NCBI GenBank assembly: GCA_002404155.1
Contig: DHJC01000024.1
Span: 1 to 5,214, forward strand
Length of the DNA stretch: 5,214 nt
Origin: Chloroflexi bacterium UBA4730
GTDB taxonomy: Bacteria; Chloroflexota; Limnocylindria; P2-11E
Direction: 5' to 3'
Shown here: positions 1 through 5,135 of the stretch, piece by piece
Numbering within the stretch: the first letter of the stretch is position 1
Layout of the letters: each line of letters starts with the position of its first letter
Program-made: the position numbers and the translations under genes
The notes under the pieces: generated by a model
What the model was told of the DNA's origin: nothing
Database searches by the model: none
The model's input: the letters and a program-made list of their open reading frames with translations, nothing else

Positions 1-143
1 GCGGGGTCGTTCTCGACGGGCCCATCCGGGGCCCTCGCGCAATATTCACGGCCCTGCTCGCGTTCTACGTTCCGCGCCGCAGCGATGGATCGGTCCGGAG
101 GGGCGCGCGCGTTCGAACGCCGCTACCTAGACTCCGCCTCACT
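1..143. other. Region upstream of recQ, window edge
   Basis: No complete gene is visible. All three forward frames are open over most of this stretch, so the tail of an upstream gene cannot be excluded. The frame starting at base 1 stays open until a TGA at 145-147, giving a 4-base ATGA overlap with the recQ start. Within that frame an ATG at 85 would give a 20-aa peptide. The recQ frame itself is also open back to the window edge but has no ATG, GTG or TTG before 144. There is no clear Shine-Dalgarno sequence before 144. A TAGACT hexamer at 128-133 could be a -10 element, but I see no matching -35, so no promoter is called. Confidence 0.4.
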
Positions 144-1673
144 ATGAGACAGGTCGACCCCGGGCGCCGCTACGACGGGCCGGACGAGGTGCTGAAGTCG
201 GTCTTCGGCTTCACCGACTTCCGGCCGGGCCAGCGCAAGATCATCGATACGTTGCTCGCCGGCCGCGACTGCATCGCGCTGATGCCCACCGGGGCAGGCA
301 AGAGCCTCATCTTCCAGATACCGGCGAAGATCCTCTCCGGCCCGGTGCTTGTCATCTCGCCGCTCATCTCCCTCATGAAGGACCAGGTCGACGCGCTGGT
401 ACGGACGGGCTTTCGCGCCGTCGTTCTCAACTCGACGATCGATCGGGACGAGCGGAAGGATCGGCTCGAGGCGCTACGCCGGGGCGAGCTCGACCTCATC
501 TACATCGCTCCGGAGGCGCTCGGCGAAGGATTGCGGGACGTGCTCGCAAGGTCGGGCCTCTCGCTCCTCGTCGTCGACGAAGCGCACTGCATCAGCCAGT
601 GGGGCCACGACTTCCGGCCCGCCTACCGGCAGCTGCAGGGATTGAAGACCCAGTTCGGCGACATCCCGATCCTGGCGCTCACCGCCACCGCGACGCGCAG
701 GGTCGTCGCCGACATCCTCAAGCAGCTCGGCATGCGCAAGCCCGATGGCTACAAGGGCTCCTTCTTCCGGCCCAATCTCATCGTGACCACGCAGAAGAAG
801 GGTCAGGGGCGGAACACGCGCGCGGACATCTTGGCGCTGATTCGCAAGCACAAAGGCGGCAGCGGAATCGTCTACTGCCTCTGCCGGAAGACCGTCGACG
901 AGACGGCCGCGTGGCTCCGCGGGCAGGGAGTGAAAGCACTCGCGTACCACGCGGGTTTGTCGGATGAGGAGCGCATCGAGAACCAGAACACCTTCGCCCG
1001 CGATGATTGCGACGCGATCGTCGCCACGGTCGCCTTCGGCATGGGGATCGACAAGAGCAACGTGCGCTTCGTCATCCACCGCGACATGCCGCGCACGATC
1101 GAGGGCTGGTATCAGGAGATGGGCCGCGCGGGCCGGGACGGACAGACCAGCGAATGCGTCGTGATGTACTCGTGGGCGGACGTCATCAGCTACGACCGGT
1201 TCCTCGAGCAGATGGAGGACGACGAACTTCGCAGCGGTACGCGCGCGAAGACCCTCGCCCTGTTCAACCTGCTCGAGGGTCCGCAGTGCCGCCACCAAGC
1301 GCTGGCCCGCTACTTCGACGAAGCGATCGAGAGGTGTGGCGGCAGCTGCGACCGCTGTCGCGGCGCCACGTTGCGGGACCTCGTCACCGCCGGCCCCGGC
1401 CGTCGCCGGGTCCTCGACGCGGACTCGATAGAGATTCCGAATCCGGAGCTCTTCGTACGCCTGCGGAGCCTGCGCAAGAAGCTCGCCGACGCCGACGCGA
1501 TCCCTGCCTACGTCGTGTTCAGTGACGCCGTGCTTCGACAGATGGCGGAGAAGGTGCCGCGGTCGGAGGCCGAACTGCTGGCACTGTCCGGGGTCGGTCC
1601 CGCGAAGCTCGAGCGTTGGGGCGCGCAATTTCTGAGCGCCATCAGGGACGAGAAGCCGGCCACCCACCCGTGA
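144..1673 (+). CDS. recQ: RecQ-family ATP-dependent DNA helicase, compact form lacking the winged-helix domain
   Basis: A 509-aa superfamily 2 helicase. RecQ enzymes unwind DNA 3' to 5' using ATP during recombination and replication-fork repair in the cytoplasm. Visible motifs in order: motif 0 FRPGQ (26-30), Walker A MPTGAGKS (47-54), motif Ia ISPLISLMKDQV (71-82), DEAH box (145-148) followed by the RecQ aromatic loop SQWGHDFRPAY (151-161), motif III LTATA (179-183), motif V around AFGMGIDK (297-304), and motif VI QEMGRAGRDG (324-333). A zinc motif follows with C382, C398, C402 and C405. An HRDC domain (about 434-503) with LSGVGPAKLERWG (481-493) closes the protein. Only about 28 residues separate the zinc motif from HRDC, so the RQC winged helix of E. 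coli RecQ (about 610 aa) appears absent; the rest looks intact. The ATG at 144 gives the usual short lead before motif 0 but lacks a Shine-Dalgarno sequence. The stop overlaps a downstream GTG. Confidence 0.95.
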   Translation: MRQVDPGRRYDGPDEVLKSVFGFTDFRPGQRKIIDTLLAGRDCIALMPTGAGKSLIFQIPAKILSGPVLVISPLISLMKDQVDALVRTGFRAVVLNSTIDRDERKDRLEALRRGELDLIYIAPEALGEGLRDVLARSGLSLLVVDEAHCISQWGHDFRPAYRQLQGLKTQFGDIPILALTATATRRVVADILKQLGMRKPDGYKGSFFRPNLIVTTQKKGQGRNTRADILALIRKHKGGSGIVYCLCRKTVDETAAWLRGQGVKALAYHAGLSDEERIENQNTFARDDCDAIVATVAFGMGIDKSNVRFVIHRDMPRTIEGWYQEMGRAGRDGQTSECVVMYSWADVISYDRFLEQMEDDELRSGTRAKTLALFNLLEGPQCRHQALARYFDEAIERCGGSCDRCRGATLRDLVTAGPGRRRVLDADSIEIPNPELFVRLRSLRKKLADADAIPAYVVFSDAVLRQMAEKVPRSEAELLALSGVGPAKLERWGAQFLSAIRDEKPATHP

Positions 1674-1861
1674 CCGACAGGGCGATCCCATTGGCCGCGT
1701 TCCTCGCGGAGGAGGGGTATGTGTCGAAAGCGGCGCGCGATGCCGCGAGAGCTGCGATCGCGCGCTTGCGTCTCGGACCGCAACGTCATCCCGGCGTTCA
1801 CCGGCAGAATTACGATTTCTATCGACACGTTCACGAGGAGGACCAACGCCATGACCACTGA
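1670..1861 (+). CDS. Possible small protein of 63 aa, unrecognised
   Basis: I do not recognise this product. The frame starts with GTG at 1670, overlapping the recQ stop by four bases (GTGA), an arrangement typical of translational coupling. The first half (residues 1-36) is protein-like, rich in alanine and charged residues, with a stretch AEEGYVSKAARDAARAAI that could form an amphipathic helix. The second half is rich in His, Gln and Arg and looks much less like real coding sequence. The frame also runs over the ribosome binding site of the next gene and ends 11 bases inside it. It may be a short real gene, a gene that lost its tail, or chance. No membrane segment or signal peptide is evident. 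Confidence 0.3.
   Translation: MTDRAIPLAAFLAEEGYVSKAARDAARAAIARLRLGPQRHPGVHRQNYDFYRHVHEEDQRHDH
1835..1841 (+). promoter_or_regulatory. Ribosome binding site of the DUF302 gene
   Basis: GAGGAGG lies nine bases before the ATG at 1851. It is the best Shine-Dalgarno match near this gene and decides the start over the earlier in-frame ATG at 1719. That longer version would add 44 arginine-rich residues with no resemblance to the family. A TACGAT hexamer at 1811-1816, in a locally AT-richer patch, might be a -10 element, but no convincing -35 accompanies it. Confidence 0.75.
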
Positions 1862-2249
1862 CATCGGCATTCGCCGCACCGTGGACCTGCCCTACGAGCA
1901 GGCAGTCGAGCAGACCACCGCCGCGCTCAAGGCCGAGGGCTTCGGCGTGCTCACCCGGATCGACATCCAGGCCACGCTGAAGGAGAAGCTCAACGTGGAC
2001 TTTCGCCGCTACGTCATCCTCGGCGCCTGCAATCCAGCGCTCGCGCATCGCGCGCTCTCGGCGAACTTGGATGTGGGGCTGTTGCTGCCGTGCAACGTCA
2101 CCGTCTACGAAGAGGGTGACGGCTCGGTCGTCACAGCCGTGGACCCTCTGGAGATGCTCGGCAGTCTCACCGCGGACCCCGTGGCGCATGCGGTCGCGGT
2201 GGAAGCCGGGACCAAGCTTCGGCGGGTGATCGAGCTGATCGCGCGATAA
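1851..2249 (+). CDS. DUF302 domain-containing protein
   Basis: A 132-aa soluble protein made almost entirely of one DUF302 domain. Its hallmarks are the YVILGACNP segment (54-62, with C60) followed by AHRAL (65-69), and the LLLPCNVTVYE segment (77-87, with C81). The family is small, widespread in bacteria and archaea, and has no established biochemical function. The conserved cysteine and histidine have prompted ideas of metal or thiol chemistry, but nothing here proves that. The length is normal and the domain looks complete. There is no signal peptide or membrane helix, so it is probably cytoplasmic. It lies 177 bases after recQ on the same strand with its own strong ribosome binding site, so cotranscription is possible but a functional link to RecQ is not implied. 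A weak hairpin follows the stop. Confidence 0.9.
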   Translation: MTTDIGIRRTVDLPYEQAVEQTTAALKAEGFGVLTRIDIQATLKEKLNVDFRRYVILGACNPALAHRALSANLDVGLLLPCNVTVYEEGDGSVVTAVDPLEMLGSLTADPVAHAVAVEAGTKLRRVIELIAR

Positions 2250-2252
2250 GAG

Positions 2253-2287
2253 CGCGGGCGGTGGTGATCCAGCCTCCCCGCCACGCG
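2253..2287 (+). terminator. Hairpin just after the DUF302 gene, weak terminator candidate
   Basis: CGCGGGCGG (2253-2261) pairs with CCGCCACGCG (2278-2287), giving nine G/C pairs with one bulged A (2283) and a 16-base loop. It begins four bases after the DUF302 stop, the right place for a transcription terminator. No T-run follows on the + strand, so intrinsic termination would be weak. It may instead protect the 3' end of the transcript or be chance in GC-rich DNA. Confidence 0.3.
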
Positions 2288-2436
2288 TGCCTGAGCCGGC
2301 GACGGTGTGGATCTGGCGGCTTTTCGGCGACAGCGCCCAGGACCTCCGCTGCGCTGAGTGGCTTGCGGCCTGATCCGGCCCACCCTCTGGGGAGCTCGCG
2401 GGCGAATGGGTCGTTCGGCCCTAGTCGTTCCTCCAA

Positions 2437-2456
2437 GGCCGCCGCCCAATGCGGCC
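2437..2456. repeat. Short inverted repeat GGCCGC / GCGGCC
   Basis: GGCCGC (2437-2442) and GCGGCC (2451-2456) form a perfect 6-bp stem with an 8-base loop. No T-run follows on either side. In GC-rich DNA this could be chance; it is recorded because the stretch contains no clear gene. Confidence 0.3.
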
Positions 2457-2487
2457 GATGACCGCGAGTACGCGACAGCGCCGGCCC

Positions 2488-2583
2488 GTGGACCGCGTCA
2501 CTGCAGTCGTTCTGACTGCTGGCGGATCGAGCCGCTATGGCGGCGCGAGGAAGAGCCCGGCGAGCGCGAGCTGCTGTTCATGA
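2488..2583 (+). pseudogene. Possible N-terminal fragment of a MobA-like nucleotidyltransferase
   Basis: From a GTG at 2488 the frame encodes VTAVVLTAGGSSRYGG near its start (residues 4-19). This resembles the glycine-rich nucleotide-binding signature of MobA/MocA-type nucleotidyltransferases, which begin with a beta strand, then LAGGxSSRMG and a lysine. A lysine (K23) does follow, but the frame then degenerates and stops at 2581-2583 after only 31 residues, against roughly 190-200 for a whole enzyme. If the resemblance is genuine this is a broken 5' end. It overlaps another coding-like piece in a different frame (2526-2606), so at least one of the two is chance or they are joined by a frameshift. 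Confidence 0.2.
2503..2519. repeat. Perfect dyad GCAGTC-5-GACTGC, operator-like
   Basis: GCAGTC (2503-2508) and GACTGC (2514-2519) are exact inverted copies around five bases. The 17-bp dyad resembles in form a small operator or recombinase half-site pair. It is adjoined by an overlapping ACTGCAGT palindrome (2500-2507). Its less extreme composition makes it more notable than the GC-only stems nearby, but no binding protein is identifiable. Confidence 0.3.
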
Positions 2584-2606
2584 TCTCCGGTCAGGTCTCG
2601 ACATGA
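2526..2606 (+). pseudogene. Apparent C-terminal remnant of an unidentified gene
   Basis: This frame reads IEPLWRREEEPGER then ELLFMISGQVST before TGA at 2604-2606. The charged, helix-like composition and mostly G/C third positions look like real coding sequence. The same frame further upstream loses that character and has no plausible start with a ribosome binding site. The stop overlaps the ATG of the next small frame by four bases (ATGA), as expected of a former operon. I infer the tail of a gene whose front was lost; the family is unknown. Confidence 0.25.
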
Positions 2607-2710
2607 GCGACGCGGAACTGGACCGTTTCGTGGACCAGGTTTGGGAAGAGTTCGAACGGCGAACGGCTCACCGCCGCGTGCGAAAGCGACGAGATGGCCG
2701 GGCGACGTGA
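2603..2710 (+). CDS. Possible 35-aa small protein
   Basis: ATG at 2603 overlaps the preceding stop (ATGA). The product has an acidic first half (MSDAELDRFVDQVWEEFERR, residues 1-20) that looks like a single amphipathic helix, and then a strongly basic tail with repeated arginines ending at 2710. The acidic part is protein-like in composition; the basic tail may be out-of-frame noise after a truncation. No family is recognised. The stop in turn overlaps a GTG at 2707. Either a genuine short phage-type protein or the 5' part of a broken gene. Confidence 0.3.
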   Translation: MSDAELDRFVDQVWEEFERRTAHRRVRKRRDGRAT

Positions 2711-2897
2711 TCATGACGACGCATGAGGAGCCCGTGGCCTCAACCCCTCCTCCATTCCGACAGCGGAGGAACTGCGCGCGGCGATCGAGAGTTTTCCACG
2801 ATCGTCCGGTCGGCGGCGATGCCGAGGACGCCGCAGGAGATGCGCGCGGTACAGATGATCCTCGCCTGCGGCGTCGCCCTCACGATCCACTCCGTTC
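2707..2897 (+). pseudogene. Coding-like stretch interrupted by two frame changes
   Basis: A start at GTG 2707 or ATG 2713 opens a frame reading MTTHEEPVASTPP. About base 2750 the protein-like reading passes to another frame (SIPTAEELRAAIES, about 2751-2792), and near 2793 to a third (STIVRSAAMPRTPQEMRAVQ, continuing ILACGVALTIHSVP, to about 2897). Each segment has sensible composition and largely G/C third positions, and together they could spell one small protein of about 60 aa with two frameshifts. It converges on the terL 3' end and would overlap it slightly. The alternative is that the minus-strand frame at 2740-2883 is the real one: the third segment shares third codon positions with it, so base bias cannot decide. 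Confidence 0.2.
2740..2883 (-). CDS. Possible 47-aa frame coupled to terL
   Basis: A GTG at 2883 (reading leftward) overlaps the terL stop by four bases (GTGA), repeating the coupling seen twice upstream in this operon. The frame encodes 47 residues, beginning VRATPQARIICTARISCG, and has high third-position G/C for its first two thirds, then decays before TGA at 2740. It is far too short to be the portal protein expected here and shows no recognisable portal sequence. It may be the start of a truncated next phage gene, or chance. Confidence 0.25.
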   Translation of the reverse strand: MRATPQARIICTARISCGVLGIAADRTIVENSRSPRAVPPLSEWRRG

Positions 2898-4505
2898 CGC
2901 GCCATCCGGGGGCGTCGGATCCTCGCCGCGCGGATCGTGAAAGTTCTCGTCGTCCGGCCAGAGTCGGCGCCGGCGGGCGAGATCGCCCGAGTAGATCGCC
3001 CCGGTGAAGCCGGCGCCGCTCCACGCCGGCGCGCTCGCCGCGGCGTACACCGCCATGGCGAGGGCGACGAGGACGTCGATGCGCTGCTGCGAGCGCTCCT
3101 TAGCGATGCGCCAGCCCCGACCACTCTCCACGGCGACGGCCTGGAGCGCGGCCCGGCGCATCTCGGCGTCGGGATACAGCCGCAGCGCCCGGCCGCGCAG
3201 CGCCTCGGTCAGGGCGTTGCCCATGCGTGTGAGGTTGCCACTCGTCTGGGGCAGCTCCTCGATTTGGGATGCGGTGCCAGTGCGCCGCAATCGCTGGGCC
3301 GCCTGCTCGAACTGGAACGGGTCGTACAGCACCTGTGCGACGCGCCAGCGGCTGGTCCGGAGCTGGCGCAGGAACGCCTCGACCGTCGCCTCGATCTCGA
3401 CCGGCTCCCCCGGCGTCGGCACCCACACCTGGTGCGCCACCAGCCGGAGGAACGAGCCGGTCTTGTCGTCAACCCGCTCCACAGCCACGACCGCGGACGA
3501 GTCGTGCTTGGTTCCCACGTCGACGCCGACGAAGACCCGTCCCTGGACACGCGCGTCGCCGACGAGCCGAGGCGCGAGTTCCGCATCGACGCAGGCGTCC
3601 CACTCCTCTCCGGTGATGAACGACTCGAGGCCGGCGGTCCAGCGATTTTCGTGGAGGCGTAGGTACTGGCCGGGGCGCAGGCTCTCGCGCTGCTCGGCGT
3701 AATAGGCGTCGCCCGTCGGCCCGTGCTGCCATGGCATCCGGCGGGCCGCATCGCCGTCGTCCCAGTACATCAGGAGTCCGCCCTCGCGGTACACCGGGAG
3801 CTCGTCGAACACGGGCGCGCCGCGCAGGCCGCGGTCGTACAGGCCGCGCAGGGTCTTGGACTCGCCCTCGAACCCGGCGCTGGAGACGACCAGGCGCATC
3901 GAGAACGGCAGCGTCGGGATGGGGGTCAGCTCCTCATACAGGCGCTGGGCGCGCTCGCTCGTGTACGCCCAGAGCTCGTCGAAGGCCGCGAGCGCGTGGC
4001 GCGATCCCGCGGCGGAGCCGTAGTCGGAGGCGATGGCCCGGATCGCGACGCCGCTCGAAAGGGTGATCGTGTTCTCGGTGATCTTGGCGCCGCGGCCCAG
4101 GCGCTCGTTGTGCTCCACGGCGTACCTGACGTCCGCGAAGACGCGCGACTTGGACTGCTCCTCGTCGTTCGCGCAGATGATGATCTCGCTGCCCTCGGCG
4201 GCGAAGAACAGCGCCACATACAGGACGATGACGGCGCCGATCGTCGTTTTCCCGGACTTCTTGGGCCCGGAGTAGAGGACCTCACGCGGGTACGGCGGGC
4301 TGAAGATGGCGCGCAGGATGCGCTTCTGATGCTCTTCGAGCACGATGGGCTCGGCGCGCGGGGCGATGACGAACTCGGCCTCAGCGAAGGTCACGATGTC
4401 GGAGCGGTACGCGTCGATGTCGGGCGCGGGCAGCGGACGCAAGCGCGGCGGCTGCCTACCACCGGCGCGGCGCAAGGGGATGATCGCCGCGGTCCGGCCC
4501 CTCAC
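2880..4505 (-). CDS. terL: Phage terminase large subunit (TerL)
   Basis: The motor and nuclease of phage DNA packaging: it pumps viral DNA into the prohead through the portal using ATP and cuts the concatemer. The N-terminal ATPase has Walker A GPKKSGKT (80-87), Walker B LAAFDE (172-177, catalytic E177) and a coupling motif VVSSAG (206-211). The C-terminal RNase H-like nuclease shows VGVDVGTKHDSS (326-337, D329), LYDPFQFE (393-400, D395) and RIDVLVALAMA (475-485, D477), a plausible acidic triad. At 541 aa it has a normal length for HK97-type Terminase_1-like enzymes, and it ends in an acidic, proline-rich tail. I chose the GTG at 4505, which overlaps the stop of the small-subunit gene (GTGA) and follows a purine-rich GGGGGA. 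The open frame reaches 4694, but those 63 extra residues are antisense-like, arginine-rich, and lie over the upstream gene. It appears intact, although no portal gene follows. Confidence 0.93.
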   Translation of the reverse strand: MRGRTAAIIPLRRAGGRQPPRLRPLPAPDIDAYRSDIVTFAEAEFVIAPRAEPIVLEEHQKRILRAIFSPPYPREVLYSGPKKSGKTTIGAVIVLYVALFFAAEGSEIIICANDEEQSKSRVFADVRYAVEHNERLGRGAKITENTITLSSGVAIRAIASDYGSAAGSRHALAAFDELWAYTSERAQRLYEELTPIPTLPFSMRLVVSSAGFEGESKTLRGLYDRGLRGAPVFDELPVYREGGLLMYWDDGDAARRMPWQHGPTGDAYYAEQRESLRPGQYLRLHENRWTAGLESFITGEEWDACVDAELAPRLVGDARVQGRVFVGVDVGTKHDSSAVVAVERVDDKTGSFLRLVAHQVWVPTPGEPVEIEATVEAFLRQLRTSRWRVAQVLYDPFQFEQAAQRLRRTGTASQIEELPQTSGNLTRMGNALTEALRGRALRLYPDAEMRRAALQAVAVESGRGWRIAKERSQQRIDVLVALAMAVYAAASAPAWSGAGFTGAIYSGDLARRRRLWPDDENFHDPRGEDPTPPDGAERSGS

Positions 4506-4924
4506 ATGCGTCCCCCGCGAGCCGGATGCGCCGCGAGGGCCGCGAGGTCGTCCGCTGCGACGACGACGACCTCGGCCGGGAGGCGGGCCACAATGGCCGC
4601 GGCCGAACTGAGCCAGCCGGTGTATCGGTCGAGGACGGGGTGAAGGGCCCCGCTCTTCGGATCGGCAAAGATGTCGCCCTGCGTCTCGAGCCACAGCTCG
4701 ACCTGCTCAATCAGGACGAGGTAGCGCACGAGGATCCGAAGGTTCAGCCACGCCGCGGTCGGGAGGTCGCGCACGCCGATCCCGCTGCGATTGAGCCGCT
4801 TCCGGAGGCGCCGCCAGCGCTGCTCGATGTGCGCGTTGCGGCCCGCGGCGTGCGCGCCATGCCTGAGCGCGGCCGCGCTGCGCTGTTGGAGCTGGGCCGC
4901 CGAGATCGGCCTCGCGTCGCTCAT
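4502..4924 (-). CDS. terS: Probable phage terminase small subunit, P27-like
   Basis: A 140-aa protein directly before terL, the usual place of the small terminase subunit, which recognises viral DNA and loads it onto TerL. The N-terminus has QRSAAALRHGAHAAG (14-28), like the ALKHG segment common at the front of phage small-terminase-type proteins. The core ILVRYLVLIEQVELWLE (64-80), with TQGDIFADPKSGALHP (81-96) and then LDRYTGWLSSAAAIVARL (98-115), follows the helix-glycine turn-helix pattern of P27-type small subunits. The usual C-terminal GLTPxSR ending is missing and is replaced by a Val/Ala-rich segment, so the assignment rests on position and general pattern. ATG at 4924 overlaps the preceding stop (ATGA) and has no Shine-Dalgarno sequence, implying coupled translation. 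Its own stop overlaps the terL GTG. Confidence 0.7.
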   Translation of the reverse strand: MSDARPISAAQLQQRSAAALRHGAHAAGRNAHIEQRWRRLRKRLNRSGIGVRDLPTAAWLNLRILVRYLVLIEQVELWLETQGDIFADPKSGALHPVLDRYTGWLSSAAAIVARLPAEVVVVAADDLAALAAHPARGGRM

Positions 4925-5124
4925 CGGCGTGCCGCCGTCGCTACCGACCGGGAGGCCTGACGAGATCGCGTCCGCCGCGGCGACCGGGCGATGAGGATCG
5001 CGACCTCCAAGCGGACGCGCAGCGCGCGCTCGCGCGCCGCCGCGCTCAGTGCTCCGTCAGGAAGCGCCACCCCGGCCGGAGCGGTCCCCGCTCCGGCGTA
5101 CTGCCGGGATCGCGTGAGCCCCAT
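4921..5124 (-). CDS. Small phage protein upstream of the terminase genes, unknown function
   Basis: A 67-aa basic protein that I do not recognise. It starts at ATG 5124, five bases after a canonical GGAGGT, the best ribosome binding site on this strand, and an in-frame stop lies upstream, so the start is well supported. Its stop overlaps the small terminase start by four bases (ATGA). The middle (residues 26-47) is Ala/Arg-rich and probably helical; the last 20 residues carry many arginines and serines, suggesting nucleic-acid contact, though this is only inference from charge. There is no HNH motif, helix-turn-helix signature or membrane segment that I can see. As first gene of the visible operon it probably supplies the ribosome entry site for the coupled terminase genes. 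Confidence 0.6.
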   Translation of the reverse strand: MGLTRSRQYAGAGTAPAGVALPDGALSAAARERALRVRLEVAILIARSPRRTRSRQASRSVATAARR

Positions 5125-5129
5125 GCGAG

Positions 5130-5135
5130 ACCTCC
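5130..5135 (-). promoter_or_regulatory. Strong ribosome binding site of the packaging operon
   Basis: Read on the minus strand this is GGAGGT, five bases before the ATG at 5124. It is the only canonical Shine-Dalgarno sequence among the phage genes; the two genes downstream rely on stop-start overlaps. Confidence 0.75.

Larger units (their letters stand above)
2250..2879. other. Eroded junction region without a full-length gene
   Basis: About 630 bases separate the + strand DUF302 gene from the - strand terminase gene, and no single frame looks like a complete gene. In 2250-2460 the clearest open frame is on the minus strand, from a TTG at 2436 down to 2167. It encodes a possible peptide containing LSAAEVLGAVAEKPPDPHR, but its third-position G/C bias is weaker than in the neighbouring genes and it overlaps the DUF302 gene, so I do not call it. 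From about 2488 onward, short coding-like pieces appear on the + strand in changing frames; they are listed separately. Several short dyads are present. The pattern fits decayed or recombined DNA at a prophage edge. Confidence 0.5.

Noticed and set aside
62..118. GTTC repeats (62, 69, 111) and the GTTCGAAC palindrome as a LexA/SOS box before recQ
   Set aside because: The spacing matches neither GTTC-N7-GTTC nor GAAC-N4-GTTC, and GTTCGAAC recurs at 2650 inside a coding-like stretch.
474..2189. A 571-codon open frame on the minus strand across recQ and the DUF302 gene
   Set aside because: It is antisense to two genes with clear family motifs, and is rich in Arg, Asp, Val and Ala as expected of a shadow frame in GC-rich DNA.
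2263..2274. GGTGATCCAGCC, identical to the complement of the conserved 16S rRNA 3' end
   Set aside because: The match is only about 12 bases, with no flanking rRNA similarity; it lies in the loop of a hairpin and is most simply chance.
2410..2512. GTCGTTC repeated at 2410, 2424 and 2506 as a direct-repeat array
   Set aside because: The same heptamer also occurs at 6 and 420 and inside terL, so it is simply common in this DNA.
2645..2660. GAGTTCGAACGG as a tRNA T-loop, suggesting an attachment site in a tRNA gene
   Set aside because: The flanks do not form a T-stem, and no acceptor or anticodon arm can be built around it.
2937..4643. Long + strand open frames (2937-3662 and 3723-4643) opposite terL
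   Set aside because: TerL motifs on the minus strand are unmistakable. These frames have low-complexity Arg/Ala/Gly composition and no recognisable motif.
4506..4694. N-terminal extension of TerL to an upstream start
   Set aside because: It would overlap the small terminase gene by 63 codons of Arg/Gly/Pro-rich sequence; the GTG at 4505 with a GTGA overlap is far better.
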